DNA of 64,000 bases from Ornithinibacillus halotolerans (lineage in GTDB: Bacteria > Bacillota > Bacilli > Bacillales > Amphibacillaceae), in NCBI RefSeq assembly GCF_014637405.1, contig NZ_BMEY01000002.1, positions 1 to 64,000 on the forward strand, given 5' to 3'. Shown in pieces: positions 46,566 through 59,356 of this stretch. The translations under genes were made by a program, and so were the position numbers. Below the pieces are notes generated by a model. The model did not search any database. It saw only the letters and a program-made list of their open reading frames with translations, and was not told where the DNA came from. The first letter of the stretch is position 1; each line of letters opens with the position of its first letter.

Positions 46566-48002
46566 ATGGACATCATGCCCTACTTGTTAGTAGCATTTAT
46601 TATTTTTAACATTGCCCTTGGGTTCTCTATTGTATTCTTAGAGCGTAAGGATGCATCGGCAACATGGGCATGGCTTATGGTACTATTATTTATCCCAATT
46701 GCAGGTTTCTTCTTATATTTAATTTTTGGAAGAAGGCTTAGTGGGAAGAGACTGTTTACTTGGGATGCCAAGGCAAAATTAGGGGTTAAAAAGATCGTTC
46801 AATCACAACTTAGAGCCATTGAAAATAATGAGTTTGAATTTAATGATTTAGAGGAGTATCAAGACTTATATTATTTACATTTACGAAATGATGATGCGAT
46901 TTTTACCCAAGATAATGATGTGGATCTTTTTGTTGACGGAAAGGAAAAGTTTAAGTCGTTGCTCCTGGATATGGAGAAGGCAAAGGATCATATTCATCTA
47001 CTTTATTACATTATTAGACATGATGAATTAGGCCAGCAAATTTCGAACATGTTAATACGAAAGGCATCCGAAGGGCTCGAGGTAAGAGTATTGTACGATG
47101 CACTCGGTACAAGGTACTTAAGGCCAAAATATCTTCGGAAGCTTAAAAAAGCTGGAGTACAATTAGAAGCTTTTTTCCCTTCTATTATTCCAAAAATTAA
47201 TTTTAAGATAAATTATCGTAACCACCGTAAACTTGCCATTATTGATGGGCAAATCGGCTATATTGGTGGTTTTAATATTGGGGATGAATATCTAGGGAAG
47301 AGTAAAAAGTTCGGCTATTGGCGAGATACGCATTTACGTGTTCGGGGAGCAGCAGTACAAAGTATGCAAACTCGTTTTATTTTGGATTGGAATCAAGCCT
47401 CTAAGAAAGATATTGTCTATGATGATAGATACTATTCCTCTATACCAGCAGGTAAAGTTGGTGTGCAAATTGTTTCCAGTGGCCCAGATTCCGATTGGGA
47501 ACAAATTAAGAACGGCTACATAAAAATGATCCTGTCCGCAAAAGAATATGTATACATTCAAACACCTTATTTTATACCAGATGAAAGCTTACGAGACGCT
47601 ATTCGAATTGCGGCACTTTCTGGTGTAGATGTAAAGATAATGATACCAAATAAGCCAGACCATCCTTTTGTCTATTGGGCAACCCTATCTTATTCAGGGG
47701 ATATGCTGGAAGCTGGGGCAGAAGTGTATATATACCAAAATGGTTTTTTACATTCCAAGACAATTGTTGTGGATGGGAAAATTGCCTCGGTTGGAACAGC
47801 GAATATTGATGTTAGAAGTTTTCGATTGAATTTTGAAGTGAACGCATTTTTATATGATCGCACACTGGCAAAAAGACTTGTAGATGCTTTTCACGTTGAT
47901 GTGGAACATTCGACACAGATGACGAAAAAGCTCTACGAAAAACGGTCTATTGGCATTCGTATTAAAGAATCTGTATCCCGCTTGTTATCACCAATACTAT
48001 AA
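46566..48002 (+). CDS. cls: Cardiolipin synthase
   Basis: 478 residues. Two N-terminal membrane helices (5-25, 35-55) precede two phospholipase-D HKD motifs: H220-x-K222-x4-D227 in NHRKLAIIDG and H396-x-K398-x4-D403 in HSKTIVVDG. It condenses two phosphatidylglycerols to cardiolipin at the membrane. AAAGGGGA precedes the ATG. The thioesterase gene follows after 31 nt, perhaps co-transcribed. Confidence 0.94.
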   Translation: MDIMPYLLVAFIIFNIALGFSIVFLERKDASATWAWLMVLLFIPIAGFFLYLIFGRRLSGKRLFTWDAKAKLGVKKIVQSQLRAIENNEFEFNDLEEYQDLYYLHLRNDDAIFTQDNDVDLFVDGKEKFKSLLLDMEKAKDHIHLLYYIIRHDELGQQISNMLIRKASEGLEVRVLYDALGTRYLRPKYLRKLKKAGVQLEAFFPSIIPKINFKINYRNHRKLAIIDGQIGYIGGFNIGDEYLGKSKKFGYWRDTHLRVRGAAVQSMQTRFILDWNQASKKDIVYDDRYYSSIPAGKVGVQIVSSGPDSDWEQIKNGYIKMILSAKEYVYIQTPYFIPDESLRDAIRIAALSGVDVKIMIPNKPDHPFVYWATLSYSGDMLEAGAEVYIYQNGFLHSKTIVVDGKIASVGTANIDVRSFRLNFEVNAFLYDRTLAKRLVDAFHVDVEHSTQMTKKLYEKRSIGIRIKESVSRLLSPIL

Positions 48003-48033
48003 TTACTGTAAACATAAATGGAGTGAACTAAGA

Positions 48034-48549
48034 ATGGAAAAGAAACCATGTTCGAGCTCTTTGGCAGTAAAAACTTCTCATGTTCTGCCACCAGATACGA
48101 ATTACCATGGCACATTATTCGGAGGAACGCTAATGGCTCATATTGATGACGTTGCCGCAATAAGTGCTGTTAGACATTGCCGTAAACCAGTCGTCACGGC
48201 CTCAACGGATTCGGTTGATTTTATTAAACCAGTCAAACAAGGTAATTCAATTTGTGTGGAAGCATTTGTAACATGGACTCATAATACATCGATGGAAGTA
48301 TTTGTTAAAGCTGTTACAGAAGACCTTCTTACTGGAGAAAGAAATGTATGTGCAACGGCCTTTTTAACTTTCGTAGCGGTAGACGAAAATCTACGTCCCG
48401 TTCCAGTTCCTGAAGTATATCCAGAAACAGAATCAGAGAAGTTTCTACATGAAGGTGCACAATTAAGAGCAGAGCGTCGTAGGGAACGCAGAGCCTATTC
48501 AAAGGACTTTGCCAACCGATTTGGAACGACGTATCCTTGGAATAAATAA
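48034..48549 (+). CDS. Acyl-CoA thioesterase, hot-dog fold (YkhA type)
   Basis: 171 residues, usual length. The hot-dog core includes NYHGTLFGGTLMAHIDDVAAISA with the catalytic Asp, TASTDSVDFIKPVKQGN and a C-terminal Arg-rich tail (RAERRRERRAYS). It hydrolyses acyl-CoA esters in the cytoplasm. ATG at 48034 after GGAG; an upstream extension within cls is not supported. Follows cls by 31 nt. Confidence 0.9.
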   Translation: MEKKPCSSSLAVKTSHVLPPDTNYHGTLFGGTLMAHIDDVAAISAVRHCRKPVVTASTDSVDFIKPVKQGNSICVEAFVTWTHNTSMEVFVKAVTEDLLTGERNVCATAFLTFVAVDENLRPVPVPEVYPETESEKFLHEGAQLRAERRRERRAYSKDFANRFGTTYPWNK

Positions 48550-48560
48550 ATGTTATGGAG

Positions 48561-48592
48561 AAGAAGCCTATTTATGTAGTGCTTCTTTTTTT
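48561..48592 (+). terminator. Terminator of the cls-thioesterase unit
   Basis: AAGAAGC (48561-48567) pairs with GCTTCTT (48581-48587), followed by T residues. Confidence 0.8.
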
Positions 48593-48626
48593 GTTGGGTG
48601 ATAAATAGCTAGTATACCTCGTTAAG

Positions 48627-49060
48627 GAGGTTGTAGAGTTTCTTCTTGGTAGAAACCCGGCATTTATAAAGAATGATGGCCGAGAGAGCGCTTGTCACGG
48701 AAGAAAGTTGGAGATTTATGAAGAAAGAAAGCCAAGAGAGCGCTTGTCACGGAAGAAAGTTGGGCATTTATGAAGAAAGATAGCCGAGAGAGGTGCTTTC
48801 ACGGAAGAAAGTTGGGGATTTATGAAGAAAGAAAGCCGAGAGAGCGCTTGTCACGGAAGAAAGTGGAGCATATATGAGGAAAGATAGCCGAGAGAGAGCT
48901 TGTCACGGAAGAAAATGGAGCATTTAAGAATAAAGACAGCCGAGAGAGAGCTTGTCACGGAAGAAATTAGAGCACATATTAAGAAAGAAAGCCGAGAGAG
49001 TCCCCATCACGGTAGAAACTGAACAAATATGATAAAAATTAAGCCGTGAGGAGTCTCTTC
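48627..49060. repeat. 52-bp tandem repeat array B (about 8-9 copies)
   Basis: The anchor GCCGAGAG (or a close variant) begins at 48679, 48731, 48783, 48835, 48887, 48939, 48991 and 49043, exactly 52 bp apart. A decayed unit occupies 48627-48678. The best-kept part is GAGAGNGCTTGTCACGGAAG; the remainder, around TTTATGAAGAAAG, varies. The plus strand is about 70% purine. There are no spacers and no continuous frame. It fills most of the 688-nt gap before the symporter; no gene is visible there. Only ATGAAGAA is shared with array A. Confidence 0.97.
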
Positions 49061-49237
49061 ACAGCAAAAAATGACCATGAAGATTCAACAACAGTCGTGA
49101 TGATTAGCCTAGGTTAAATTGCTCTTGTTAGATAAACCTCAATTAAAATATCATATTCACATGAGGGATATTTTTATAATTGGTTATGCTAAGTAGTAGC
49201 ATTCAAATCAATAAGATAGTTTGGAAGGGGAAATAAT

Positions 49238-50659
49238 GTGGAATTTATAGAGAATCTCGTAGGCCATGCCAATGATTTATTGTGGTCCTATATCCTTATA
49301 ATTGTATTAATTGGCTTAGGACTATATTTCACGATTCGAACAGGATTTGTACAGTTTATTAATTTTCCGGAGATGCTTCGAGTCATATTTGACAAACGAA
49401 CTATTGATGCTTCAGGTAAGAAGGGGACCTCTTCTTTCCAAGCATTTGCGATAAGTGCTGCTTCCCGTGTAGGAACAGGAAACTTAGCAGGTGTCGCATC
49501 TGCAATAGCTGTTGGTGGTCCTGGTGCTATATTTTGGATGTGGGTTATAGCTTTATTAGGTTCCGCATCCGGATTTGTAGAGAGTACACTTGCACAAGTA
49601 TATAAAGTGCCAGATAAACATCAGTATCGAGGTGGACCAGCATATTATATGGAAAAGGGACTGAAGAGCCGTGTGCTCGGAGTCGTATTTGCTATTACAA
49701 TTACCTTTACATATGGGTTAGTGTTTAATTCGGTACAGTCAAATACGATTAGTCTAGCTTTTGACGGTGAATTTCCAATTACGAAAACCGCAACAGCAAT
49801 CATTCTAGTCGTAATGACTGCTGCAGTTATTTTTGGGGGACTGAAGTCGATTGCAAATGTTTCGCAAGTAATTGTACCGGTTATGGCGATCATCTATTTA
49901 TTAGCAGCCTTATATGTTGTGCTTACCAATCTTACTATCATTCCTGAATTATTTTCGTTAATCTTTGCCAATGCATTTGGTATAAAAGAAGTTGCTGGTG
50001 GTGGATTCGGAGCAGCGATTATGATGGGAATTAAACGAGGACTATTTTCCAATGAAGCAGGTATGGGTAGTGCACCAAATGCTGCAGCTACAGCGGAAGT
50101 GTCCCATCCTGTAAAACAAGGATTAATCCAAGCGCTTGGAGTTTTCTTTGATACCCTTCTCATCTGTTCGGCAACAGGATTTATTATTATAACTGCTGGT
50201 GGTTATGCTGGAAGTGATTTAGACGGAATTCAGTTAACACAAGCAGCATTTTCTCAACATGTTGGAGACTGGGCAGGTGCCTTTCTAGCAATTGCTATAT
50301 TCCTCTTCGCCTATAGTTCCATATTAGGGAATTACTATTATGGGGAAAGCAATATTGGGTATCTTCATACAAATCCAGTCTGGTTGTTTATTTATCGGAT
50401 AGCGGTTTTAGCAATGGTCGCTTTTGGAGCATTGGCAAGCTTTAATTTTGTTTGGGCGCTAGCTGACTTAACGATGGCGATTATGGCTCTAATTAACCTT
50501 TATGCGATTACGAAGTTATATAAGATTGTTCATGTTGTATTAAAGGATTACCGTGATCAGCGAAAAGCAGGAAAAGACCCTGTATTTGACCGCAACATAT
50601 TAGAAAATACAGATGGTATTGAATTCTGGGAGCCTGGTCAAGTGAAAGGTAAGGACTAA
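49238..50659 (+). CDS. Alanine/glycine:cation symporter (AgcS/AlsT family)
   Basis: 473 residues, 11 or so helices. Family segments are GTGNLAGVASAIAVGGPGAIFWMW, FVESTLAQVYK, YRGGPAYYMEKGL and GLFSNEAGMGSAPNAAATA. It would import alanine, glycine or glutamine with Na+ or H+. GTG start at 49238, 6-8 nt after AAGGGGA. Single gene closed by a perfect bidirectional terminator. Confidence 0.93.
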   Translation: MEFIENLVGHANDLLWSYILIIVLIGLGLYFTIRTGFVQFINFPEMLRVIFDKRTIDASGKKGTSSFQAFAISAASRVGTGNLAGVASAIAVGGPGAIFWMWVIALLGSASGFVESTLAQVYKVPDKHQYRGGPAYYMEKGLKSRVLGVVFAITITFTYGLVFNSVQSNTISLAFDGEFPITKTATAIILVVMTAAVIFGGLKSIANVSQVIVPVMAIIYLLAALYVVLTNLTIIPELFSLIFANAFGIKEVAGGGFGAAIMMGIKRGLFSNEAGMGSAPNAAATAEVSHPVKQGLIQALGVFFDTLLICSATGFIIITAGGYAGSDLDGIQLTQAAFSQHVGDWAGAFLAIAIFLFAYSSILGNYYYGESNIGYLHTNPVWLFIYRIAVLAMVAFGALASFNFVWALADLTMAIMALINLYAITKLYKIVHVVLKDYRDQRKAGKDPVFDRNILENTDGIEFWEPGQVKGKD

Positions 50660-50660
50660 T

Positions 50661-50699
50661 TAAAAGAGCGTTCACTAATTTGCAGTGAACGCTCTTTTA
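50661..50699. terminator. Bidirectional rho-independent terminator
   Basis: A perfect 16-bp stem (50661-50676 with 50684-50699), core AGAGCGTTCACT/AGTGAACGCTCT, has A-rich and T-rich ends serving the convergent genes on both sides. Confidence 0.93.
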
Positions 50700-50700
50700 C

Positions 50701-51711
50701 TTAACGAACTCTCCGTCTCGGCCAATTCATCCCAATTAAAATGACACTAATGAAAGTACTGACAGGAAATGCTGGGGTATGATATCCTTCTCCATAATAG
50801 TTCGTATAACTTATTGCAAGTGAACTATTATTTAGTAAGAAAGTTTCGTAATGACTTCTATCCTCATAATGAAATGCATCTTCTTTTACTTCACCAGTTT
50901 CATTTATTTCATAGTACGTGTAAGATAAATCATCTTCTGAAGACATCATCATAACAATAAACTTCTCACTTTTATCATTATAATCCGTTATTCGAAAAAT
51001 GGATAACTGCCCATAATAGCGATCAATCCCTTCCCAATCTATGCGAATAGGGGAATCCTCAAGTTGTACGAGCATATTATCTTTTAGTAGAACAGTAATG
51101 TCACCAATCATAATTTGATTCTTCCAATGGTCTATTTTTGCTGTTTGGTTTTCTTGAATTTCCTCAACTATTTCTATACCGGAAAACTGTTGTCCTCTTG
51201 AAATGGTATATCGTTCTATAAATTCCTTCTCTTTTATCTCTTCTAAAGTCACAAATACAGTAAACGGAATGGTTATGATAAATAAAATGAGACCTGTTGT
51301 AAAAAGAGTAAAACGATTGTTAAATTCTTTTAATCGAATTAATTCATCAATCCCCCAAATTGAAATAGCTACCAGTGTTGCGGCAATTAAAAACATATCA
51401 AGATGTAGACCTAGGATGGAAACATCGATGTTGCTTGGTACGATGATTCCAAATAAGAGCCCAAATCCGAGATGAATGAGAAAGGCAGTTAATAATCTTT
51501 TATGTCCATCATAACGTTTGGCAATATAATCCGATAATAATGTAACGGTCCCTCCATAGAGAACAATAAAAGGAAAAGCAAATGGAAGCAGTTGAAAGAT
51601 ATAACTTATTAATTCGGGTAAATTCATCTTAATTTGTGCAGACATTAATACCAACAGCATTAACCCAATTATACTGCCTACTATAATGGAAGTTATCTTA
51701 CGACGTAACAT
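50701..51711 (-). CDS. Uncharacterised polytopic membrane protein
   Basis: 336 residues. About five N-terminal helices (residues 8-28, 38-60, 75-95, 103-122, 133-152) precede an extracytoplasmic domain (about 160-310) with alternating beta-type sequence, and a last hydrophobic stretch before a basic end (WPRRRVR). No family is recognised. GGAGGGGG precedes the ATG. It is divergent from the hut operon and separated from it by the hut control region; nothing in the protein links it to histidine metabolism. Confidence 0.7.
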   Translation of the reverse strand: MLRRKITSIIVGSIIGLMLLVLMSAQIKMNLPELISYIFQLLPFAFPFIVLYGGTVTLLSDYIAKRYDGHKRLLTAFLIHLGFGLLFGIIVPSNIDVSILGLHLDMFLIAATLVAISIWGIDELIRLKEFNNRFTLFTTGLILFIITIPFTVFVTLEEIKEKEFIERYTISRGQQFSGIEIVEEIQENQTAKIDHWKNQIMIGDITVLLKDNMLVQLEDSPIRIDWEGIDRYYGQLSIFRITDYNDKSEKFIVMMMSSEDDLSYTYYEINETGEVKEDAFHYEDRSHYETFLLNNSSLAISYTNYYGEGYHTPAFPVSTFISVILIGMNWPRRRVR

Positions 51712-51782
51712 AATTAAATTCCCCCTCCTAATATTGAGACGAAGCCCAAAGTCGAATGGTCACTTTTATTTCTTTATTCCTA

Positions 51783-51811
51783 TTGAAACCTCACAAGAAA
51801 ACGCTTACAAT
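51783..51811 (+). promoter_or_regulatory. hut promoter overlapped by a cre site
   Basis: TTGAAA (51783-51788) and TACAAT (51806-51811) are 17 nt apart. AGAAAACGCTTACA (51796-51809) matches the catabolite response element at all but the first position and covers the spacer and -10 region, so bound CcpA would block RNA polymerase. Catabolite repression of hut is established in B. subtilis; the site geometry here is read directly. Confidence 0.75.
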
Positions 51812-51814
51812 AAT

Positions 51815-51829
51815 AATTGTAGGAAAATT
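51815..51829 (+). promoter_or_regulatory. CodY-like box at the hut transcription start
   Basis: AATTGTAGGAAAATT matches AATTTTCWGAAAATT with three mismatches and sits just downstream of the -10 element. CodY repression of hut by amino acids is known in B. subtilis; the match here is moderate. Confidence 0.4.
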
Positions 51830-51848
51830 TAAATAATGGAGTATGGTC

Positions 51849-51926
51849 ATGAGAAACGGTCATGTGCATATAAAAATAAATACAAATATTGTAGGGGCTA
51901 TGGATCAATCCAAGCCTCTTTTTTAA
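51849..51926 (+). CDS. Candidate 25-codon hut leader peptide
   Basis: ATG at 51849 is preceded by TGGAG with a 7-nt spacer. The product begins [12 protein letters not shown] (two His at codons 5 and 7) and ends QSKPLF; the TAA at 51924-51926 falls at the end of the T run of the terminator at 51893-51924. A translating ribosome would therefore cover the terminator. No homologue is recognised. It may be a regulatory leader; a chance ORF cannot be excluded. Confidence 0.4.
   Translation: MRNGHVHIKINTNIVGAMDQSKPLF
51893..51924 (+). terminator. Intrinsic terminator inside the hut leader
   Basis: AGGGGCT (51893-51899) pairs with AGCCTCT (51913-51919), with a further TGGAT/ATCCA stem inside and six T residues after. 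No plus-strand gene lies upstream that it could end: the symporter has its own terminator at 50661 and the gene between is on the other strand. It therefore sits between the hut promoter and hutH and should act as an attenuator. Confidence 0.8.
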
Positions 51927-51972
51927 TGTCTTGCTTTACTCCATTACAGTGATACAACAAAGGAGTGGGAGA

Positions 51973-53491
51973 ATGGTTGTCATAACGGGGAAGGACTTAA
52001 CATTAGATGATATAAAACGTGTTGTATTTCAGCGGGAGAAAGTGAAGTTGTGTGACAAACAGAAGATAAAAATTACGGAGAATCGAAGTGCTCTTAAGAA
52101 GATGATTGATTCGAAAAAAGTCATGTATGGCATAAACACAGGGTTCGGGAAGTTTAGTGATGTCATTATAGATGAAAAAGATATAGATGATCTCCAATTG
52201 AATCTGATTCATTCTCATGCATGTGGTGTAGGAGAACCGTTTGATGAAAATATAAGTCTCACCATGGTGTTATTGCGGGCCAATGCACTGGCACAAGGCT
52301 ATTCAGGAGTACGTTCAATATTAGTAGAATTTTTACTTGAATTAGTGAATGAAAGGATTTGTCCTGTTATCCCACAGCAAGGTTCCCTCGGAGCAAGTGG
52401 CGACTTAGCACCACTTTCCCATTTGGCTTTAGTATTACTTGGGGAAGGAGAAGTTTTCTTAGATGGCAGGCGGCTAGTAACGAGTATTGCTTTTCAGAAA
52501 AAAGGAATGGTGCCAATCACTTTGAAGGCGAAGGAAGGTCTTGCATTAATTAATGGAACTCAAGCAATGACGGCTACAGGGGTTATAACGTATTTGGAGA
52601 TGGAGAAATTGATGTATCAGAGTGAATTGACAGCTGCGATGACGTTTGAAGGATTAAATGGGATTGTTGATGCATTTGATGAAGAGTTGCATGACGTGAG
52701 AGGACACGAAGAGCAGATTGCTGTTGCAAGTAGAATACGCTTGATGCTAGTAGATAGTAAACTGACGACAACTCAAGGTGAACTTCGTGTCCAAGACGCC
52801 TATTCCTTACGCTGTATTCCACAAGTACTTGGAGCATGTTGGCAGACGCTTCATTATGCAAAAGAAAAACTAACAGTCGAAATCAATGCGGTTACGGATA
52901 ATCCATTAGTTTTCTCAGCGAGAAACCAAGTTATCTCAGGAGGGAATTTTCATGGGCAACCGATTGCGTTTGCGATGGATTTTATTAAGCTAGGCATTGC
53001 TGAATTGGCTAATATGGCAGAAAGAAGAATTGAACGGCTTGTCAATCCACAGTTAAATGATTTACCAGCATTTTTAAGTCCGAATCCTGGCCTTGAATCA
53101 GGTGCAATGATTATGCAATACAGTGCCGCATCGCTCGTTTCTGAAAATAAGACGTTAGCACATCCTGCTAGTGTGGATTCCATTCCGTCATCTGCTAATC
53201 AAGAAGACCATGTCAGTATGGGAACAATTGCAGCTCGGCACGCATTAATGATGCTACAAAATACAAGAAGAGTGATCGCAATTGAACTAATTTGTGCTAT
53301 GCAAGCTGTTCAATATCGAGGCATAGATAAACTTTCTTCCATGACAAGAGACTATTACAACAAGGCAAGACGAATTGTTCCTAGTATAACGAAAGATCGA
53401 ATTTTTTCTAATGATATCGAGAGATTAACGAAATGGCTAAAAGAATCAGAGGAAAGTGATGTTACAAATTCAAAAGGAGAGGTGAAAGTGT

Positions 53492-53499
<8 letters not shown>
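51973..53499 (+). CDS. hutH: Histidine ammonia-lyase
   Basis: 508 residues. It deaminates L-histidine to urocanate. The MIO cofactor triad A141-S142-G143 is in [26 protein letters not shown] (52-61) and the substrate-site segment [11 protein letters not shown] are present. ATG at 51973 with AGGAG 7 nt upstream; an upstream in-frame ATG at 51931 lacks a site. First gene of hutHUIG. hutP and a histidine permease gene, present in the B. subtilis operon, are not found here. Confidence 0.96.
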
Positions 53500-57379
<3,880 letters not shown>

Positions 57380-57393
57380 TTTAGCTATATGAG

Positions 57394-57515
57394 CTACGGA
57401 AATAAACGGAGACTCCTGCGGGAAGCAAGGCATAGGTGAGACCCCACAGTGCGCCAGCACGAGGAGGCTCACCAGCCGCCCGCGGAAAGCGGAGTTTATT
57501 TCCGTAGCGGGTCAG
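57394..57515. repeat. Short intact copy of the dispersed palindrome-ended element
   Basis: CTACGGAAATAAAC (57394-57407) and GTTTATTTCCGTAG (57494-57507) are a perfect 14-bp inverted pair. Compensating differences relative to the copy at 32631-32870 (CCCCGGAAATATAC/GTATATTTCCGGGG) keep the ends paired. The inside includes GGAGACTCC, GGTGAGACCCC and GGCTCACCAGCCGCC, shared with the longer copy. It lies after hutG and may act as its RNA 3' end. Confidence 0.8.
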
Positions 57516-57550
57516 ATGCGCACATATTAATTATTAGGCAAATCTTTTAT

Positions 57551-57871
57551 TCAGCCTTCAACTTCCTCAGGCGTAACCCAATCATCTGCCCATTTCTGAA
57601 TATCCTCAATTACCGGACGTAGGGATTCCCCTTTCTTCGATAATGAATATTCAATCCGAACAGGAAACTCAGAATATATATTACGATTAACGATACCTTC
57701 TTGTTCTAGCATTTTTAGACGATCCGAAAGCAGTCGTCCACTAACTGGTAAATTAGATTCCATTTCAGAAAAGCGCTTAGGGCCATCAAGTAATTCAAAT
57801 AAAATTAAACCAACCCAGCGTTTGCTAATAATTTGCATCGCTTTTTCAAAACGTGGACATAATTCACTCAT
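57551..57871 (-). CDS. HxlR-family transcriptional regulator
   Basis: 106 residues, one winged HTH covering most of the protein (ISKRWVGLILFELLDGPKRF, GRLLSDRLKMLEQEGIV). An N-terminal Cys5 (MSELCPRFEKAM) is at the position used for redox sensing in relatives such as YodB. I prefer the ATG at 57871, with GAGGTG 6 nt upstream, over GTG at 57898. A short inverted repeat lies in its promoter. The target genes are unknown; the adjacent aminopeptidase is divergent and is a candidate. Confidence 0.9.
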   Translation of the reverse strand: MSELCPRFEKAMQIISKRWVGLILFELLDGPKRFSEMESNLPVSGRLLSDRLKMLEQEGIVNRNIYSEFPVRIEYSLSKKGESLRPVIEDIQKWADDWVTPEEVEG

Positions 57872-57902
57872 ACGATCCACCTCATCAATTGTTTTCACTT
57901 AC

Positions 57903-57929
57903 TTACAAAAAGTAACTACATAAATTGTA
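57903..57929 (-). promoter_or_regulatory. Promoter and candidate operator of the HxlR gene
   Basis: TTACAAAAAGTAA (57903-57915) is a 4-5-4 inverted repeat typical in form of HxlR operators. It lies just downstream of a minus-strand TACAAT (57929-57924), so it may mediate autorepression (inference). Confidence 0.45.
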
Positions 57930-58059
57930 CCATAGATAGGCTTAGAAAGTAAAATAACCAAAAAATTTCAAACAATTTTACACGTTTGTAGTTGGATATT
58001 TTGTTGAATTATGAAATAATAACGGTATACGAAATAATTTATTATTTGGAGGTTTCAAA

Positions 58060-59304
58060 ATGGTATCTCAACAAATTCAAGAAAAATATGCAGAATTAGC
58101 CCTTCGTACAGGAGTTAATTTGCAAAAAGGGCAAGCATTAATGATAAATTCTTCTCTTGAGGGAGCAGACTTCACGAAAATCGTTGCTAAAAAAGCGTAC
58201 GAGCTAGGTGCAAAAGATGTACATATCAACTGGGGAGATGACGATTTAACACTTTGGAAATATCAATATGCTCCAGACGAAGTAATCGAAACATTTCCAG
58301 AATGGCGTGTAAAGCTACATGATATGTATGCAGAAGATGGAGCTGCAGTTCTTTCCATTCGTTCCACAAATCCAGACTTACTGAAAGATATTGATCCAAC
58401 GAAAGTGGCTAAAGCAAATAAAGCAGCAGCACAAGCAATGACTAATTTCCGTAAGTATACAATGAATGATAAAATTACTTGGTCTATCATCTCTATCCCA
58501 ACAGGGGATTGGGCACAAAAAATCTTCCCTGATAAGTCACGTGAAGATGCAATTGCAAGTCTATGGGAAGCAATTATTAAAATAGTTCGTGTAGACCAAG
58601 AAGACCCAATTAAAGCTTGGGATGAGCATAATGAAACATTAAAAACTGCTCGTGAAATTTTAAACGAAAGAAATTACAAGAAATTAATCTTTACAGCACC
58701 TGGAACAGAATTAGAGATGGAACTTCCAGAAGGACATATTTGGAAAGGTGGATCGGCTGTTTCTGAAAAAGGAATCGTATTTAATCCAAACATGCCGACT
58801 GAAGAAGTTTTCTGTATGCCACATAAATATGGAGTTAATGGAACAGTCTCCAGTACGAAACCATTAAACTATGGTGGTAGCTTAATTGATAACTTTACAT
58901 TAACATTCAAAGAAGGAAAAGTAGTTGATTTTAAAGCAGAACAAGGTGAAGATACATTAAAACATCTACTAGAAACAGATGAAGGTGCAAGTCGCTTAGG
59001 GGAAATTGCATTAGTACCACATGAATCACCAGTTTCTCAATCTGGTTTATTATTCTACAACACATTATTTGATGAAAATGCATCTTGTCATGTTGCTTTA
59101 GGTAAAGCATATCCGACGAATATTAAAGACGGTTCAAGCATGACAGAAGAAGAGTTAGACAAGCATGGTGTGAATGATAGTTTAACACATGTTGACTTTA
59201 TGTTTGGTTCAGAAAAACTAGACATTGATGGTGTAAGAGCTGACGGTACTACTGAACCTGTATTCCGCAATGGTACATGGGCATTAGATATTAAAAATAA
59301 ATAA
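58060..59304 (+). CDS. M29-family aminopeptidase (AmpS/PepS type)
   Basis: 414 residues, usual length. A cytoplasmic metallo-aminopeptidase that removes N-terminal residues from peptides. Family features are KGQALMINSSLEGADF near the N-terminus, the metal-site region SEKGIVFNPNMPTEEVFCMPHK, RLGEIALVPHESPVSQSG and the final THVDFMFGSEKLDIDG. GGAGGT precedes the ATG. It would process the peptides imported by the three ABC systems. Confidence 0.93.
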   Translation: MVSQQIQEKYAELALRTGVNLQKGQALMINSSLEGADFTKIVAKKAYELGAKDVHINWGDDDLTLWKYQYAPDEVIETFPEWRVKLHDMYAEDGAAVLSIRSTNPDLLKDIDPTKVAKANKAAAQAMTNFRKYTMNDKITWSIISIPTGDWAQKIFPDKSREDAIASLWEAIIKIVRVDQEDPIKAWDEHNETLKTAREILNERNYKKLIFTAPGTELEMELPEGHIWKGGSAVSEKGIVFNPNMPTEEVFCMPHKYGVNGTVSSTKPLNYGGSLIDNFTLTFKEGKVVDFKAEQGEDTLKHLLETDEGASRLGEIALVPHESPVSQSGLLFYNTLFDENASCHVALGKAYPTNIKDGSSMTEEELDKHGVNDSLTHVDFMFGSEKLDIDGVRADGTTEPVFRNGTWALDIKNK

Positions 59305-59314
59305 GATAATTTGA

Positions 59315-59356
59315 AGAGAACCTCCGCTTTGATCTAATCCAAAGCGGAGGTTCTCT
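59315..59356. terminator. Bidirectional terminator between aminopeptidase and recQ
   Basis: A perfect 17-bp stem (59315-59331 with 59340-59356), core CCTCCGCTTTG/CAAAGCGGAGG, has an 8-nt loop between convergent genes. Confidence 0.9.
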
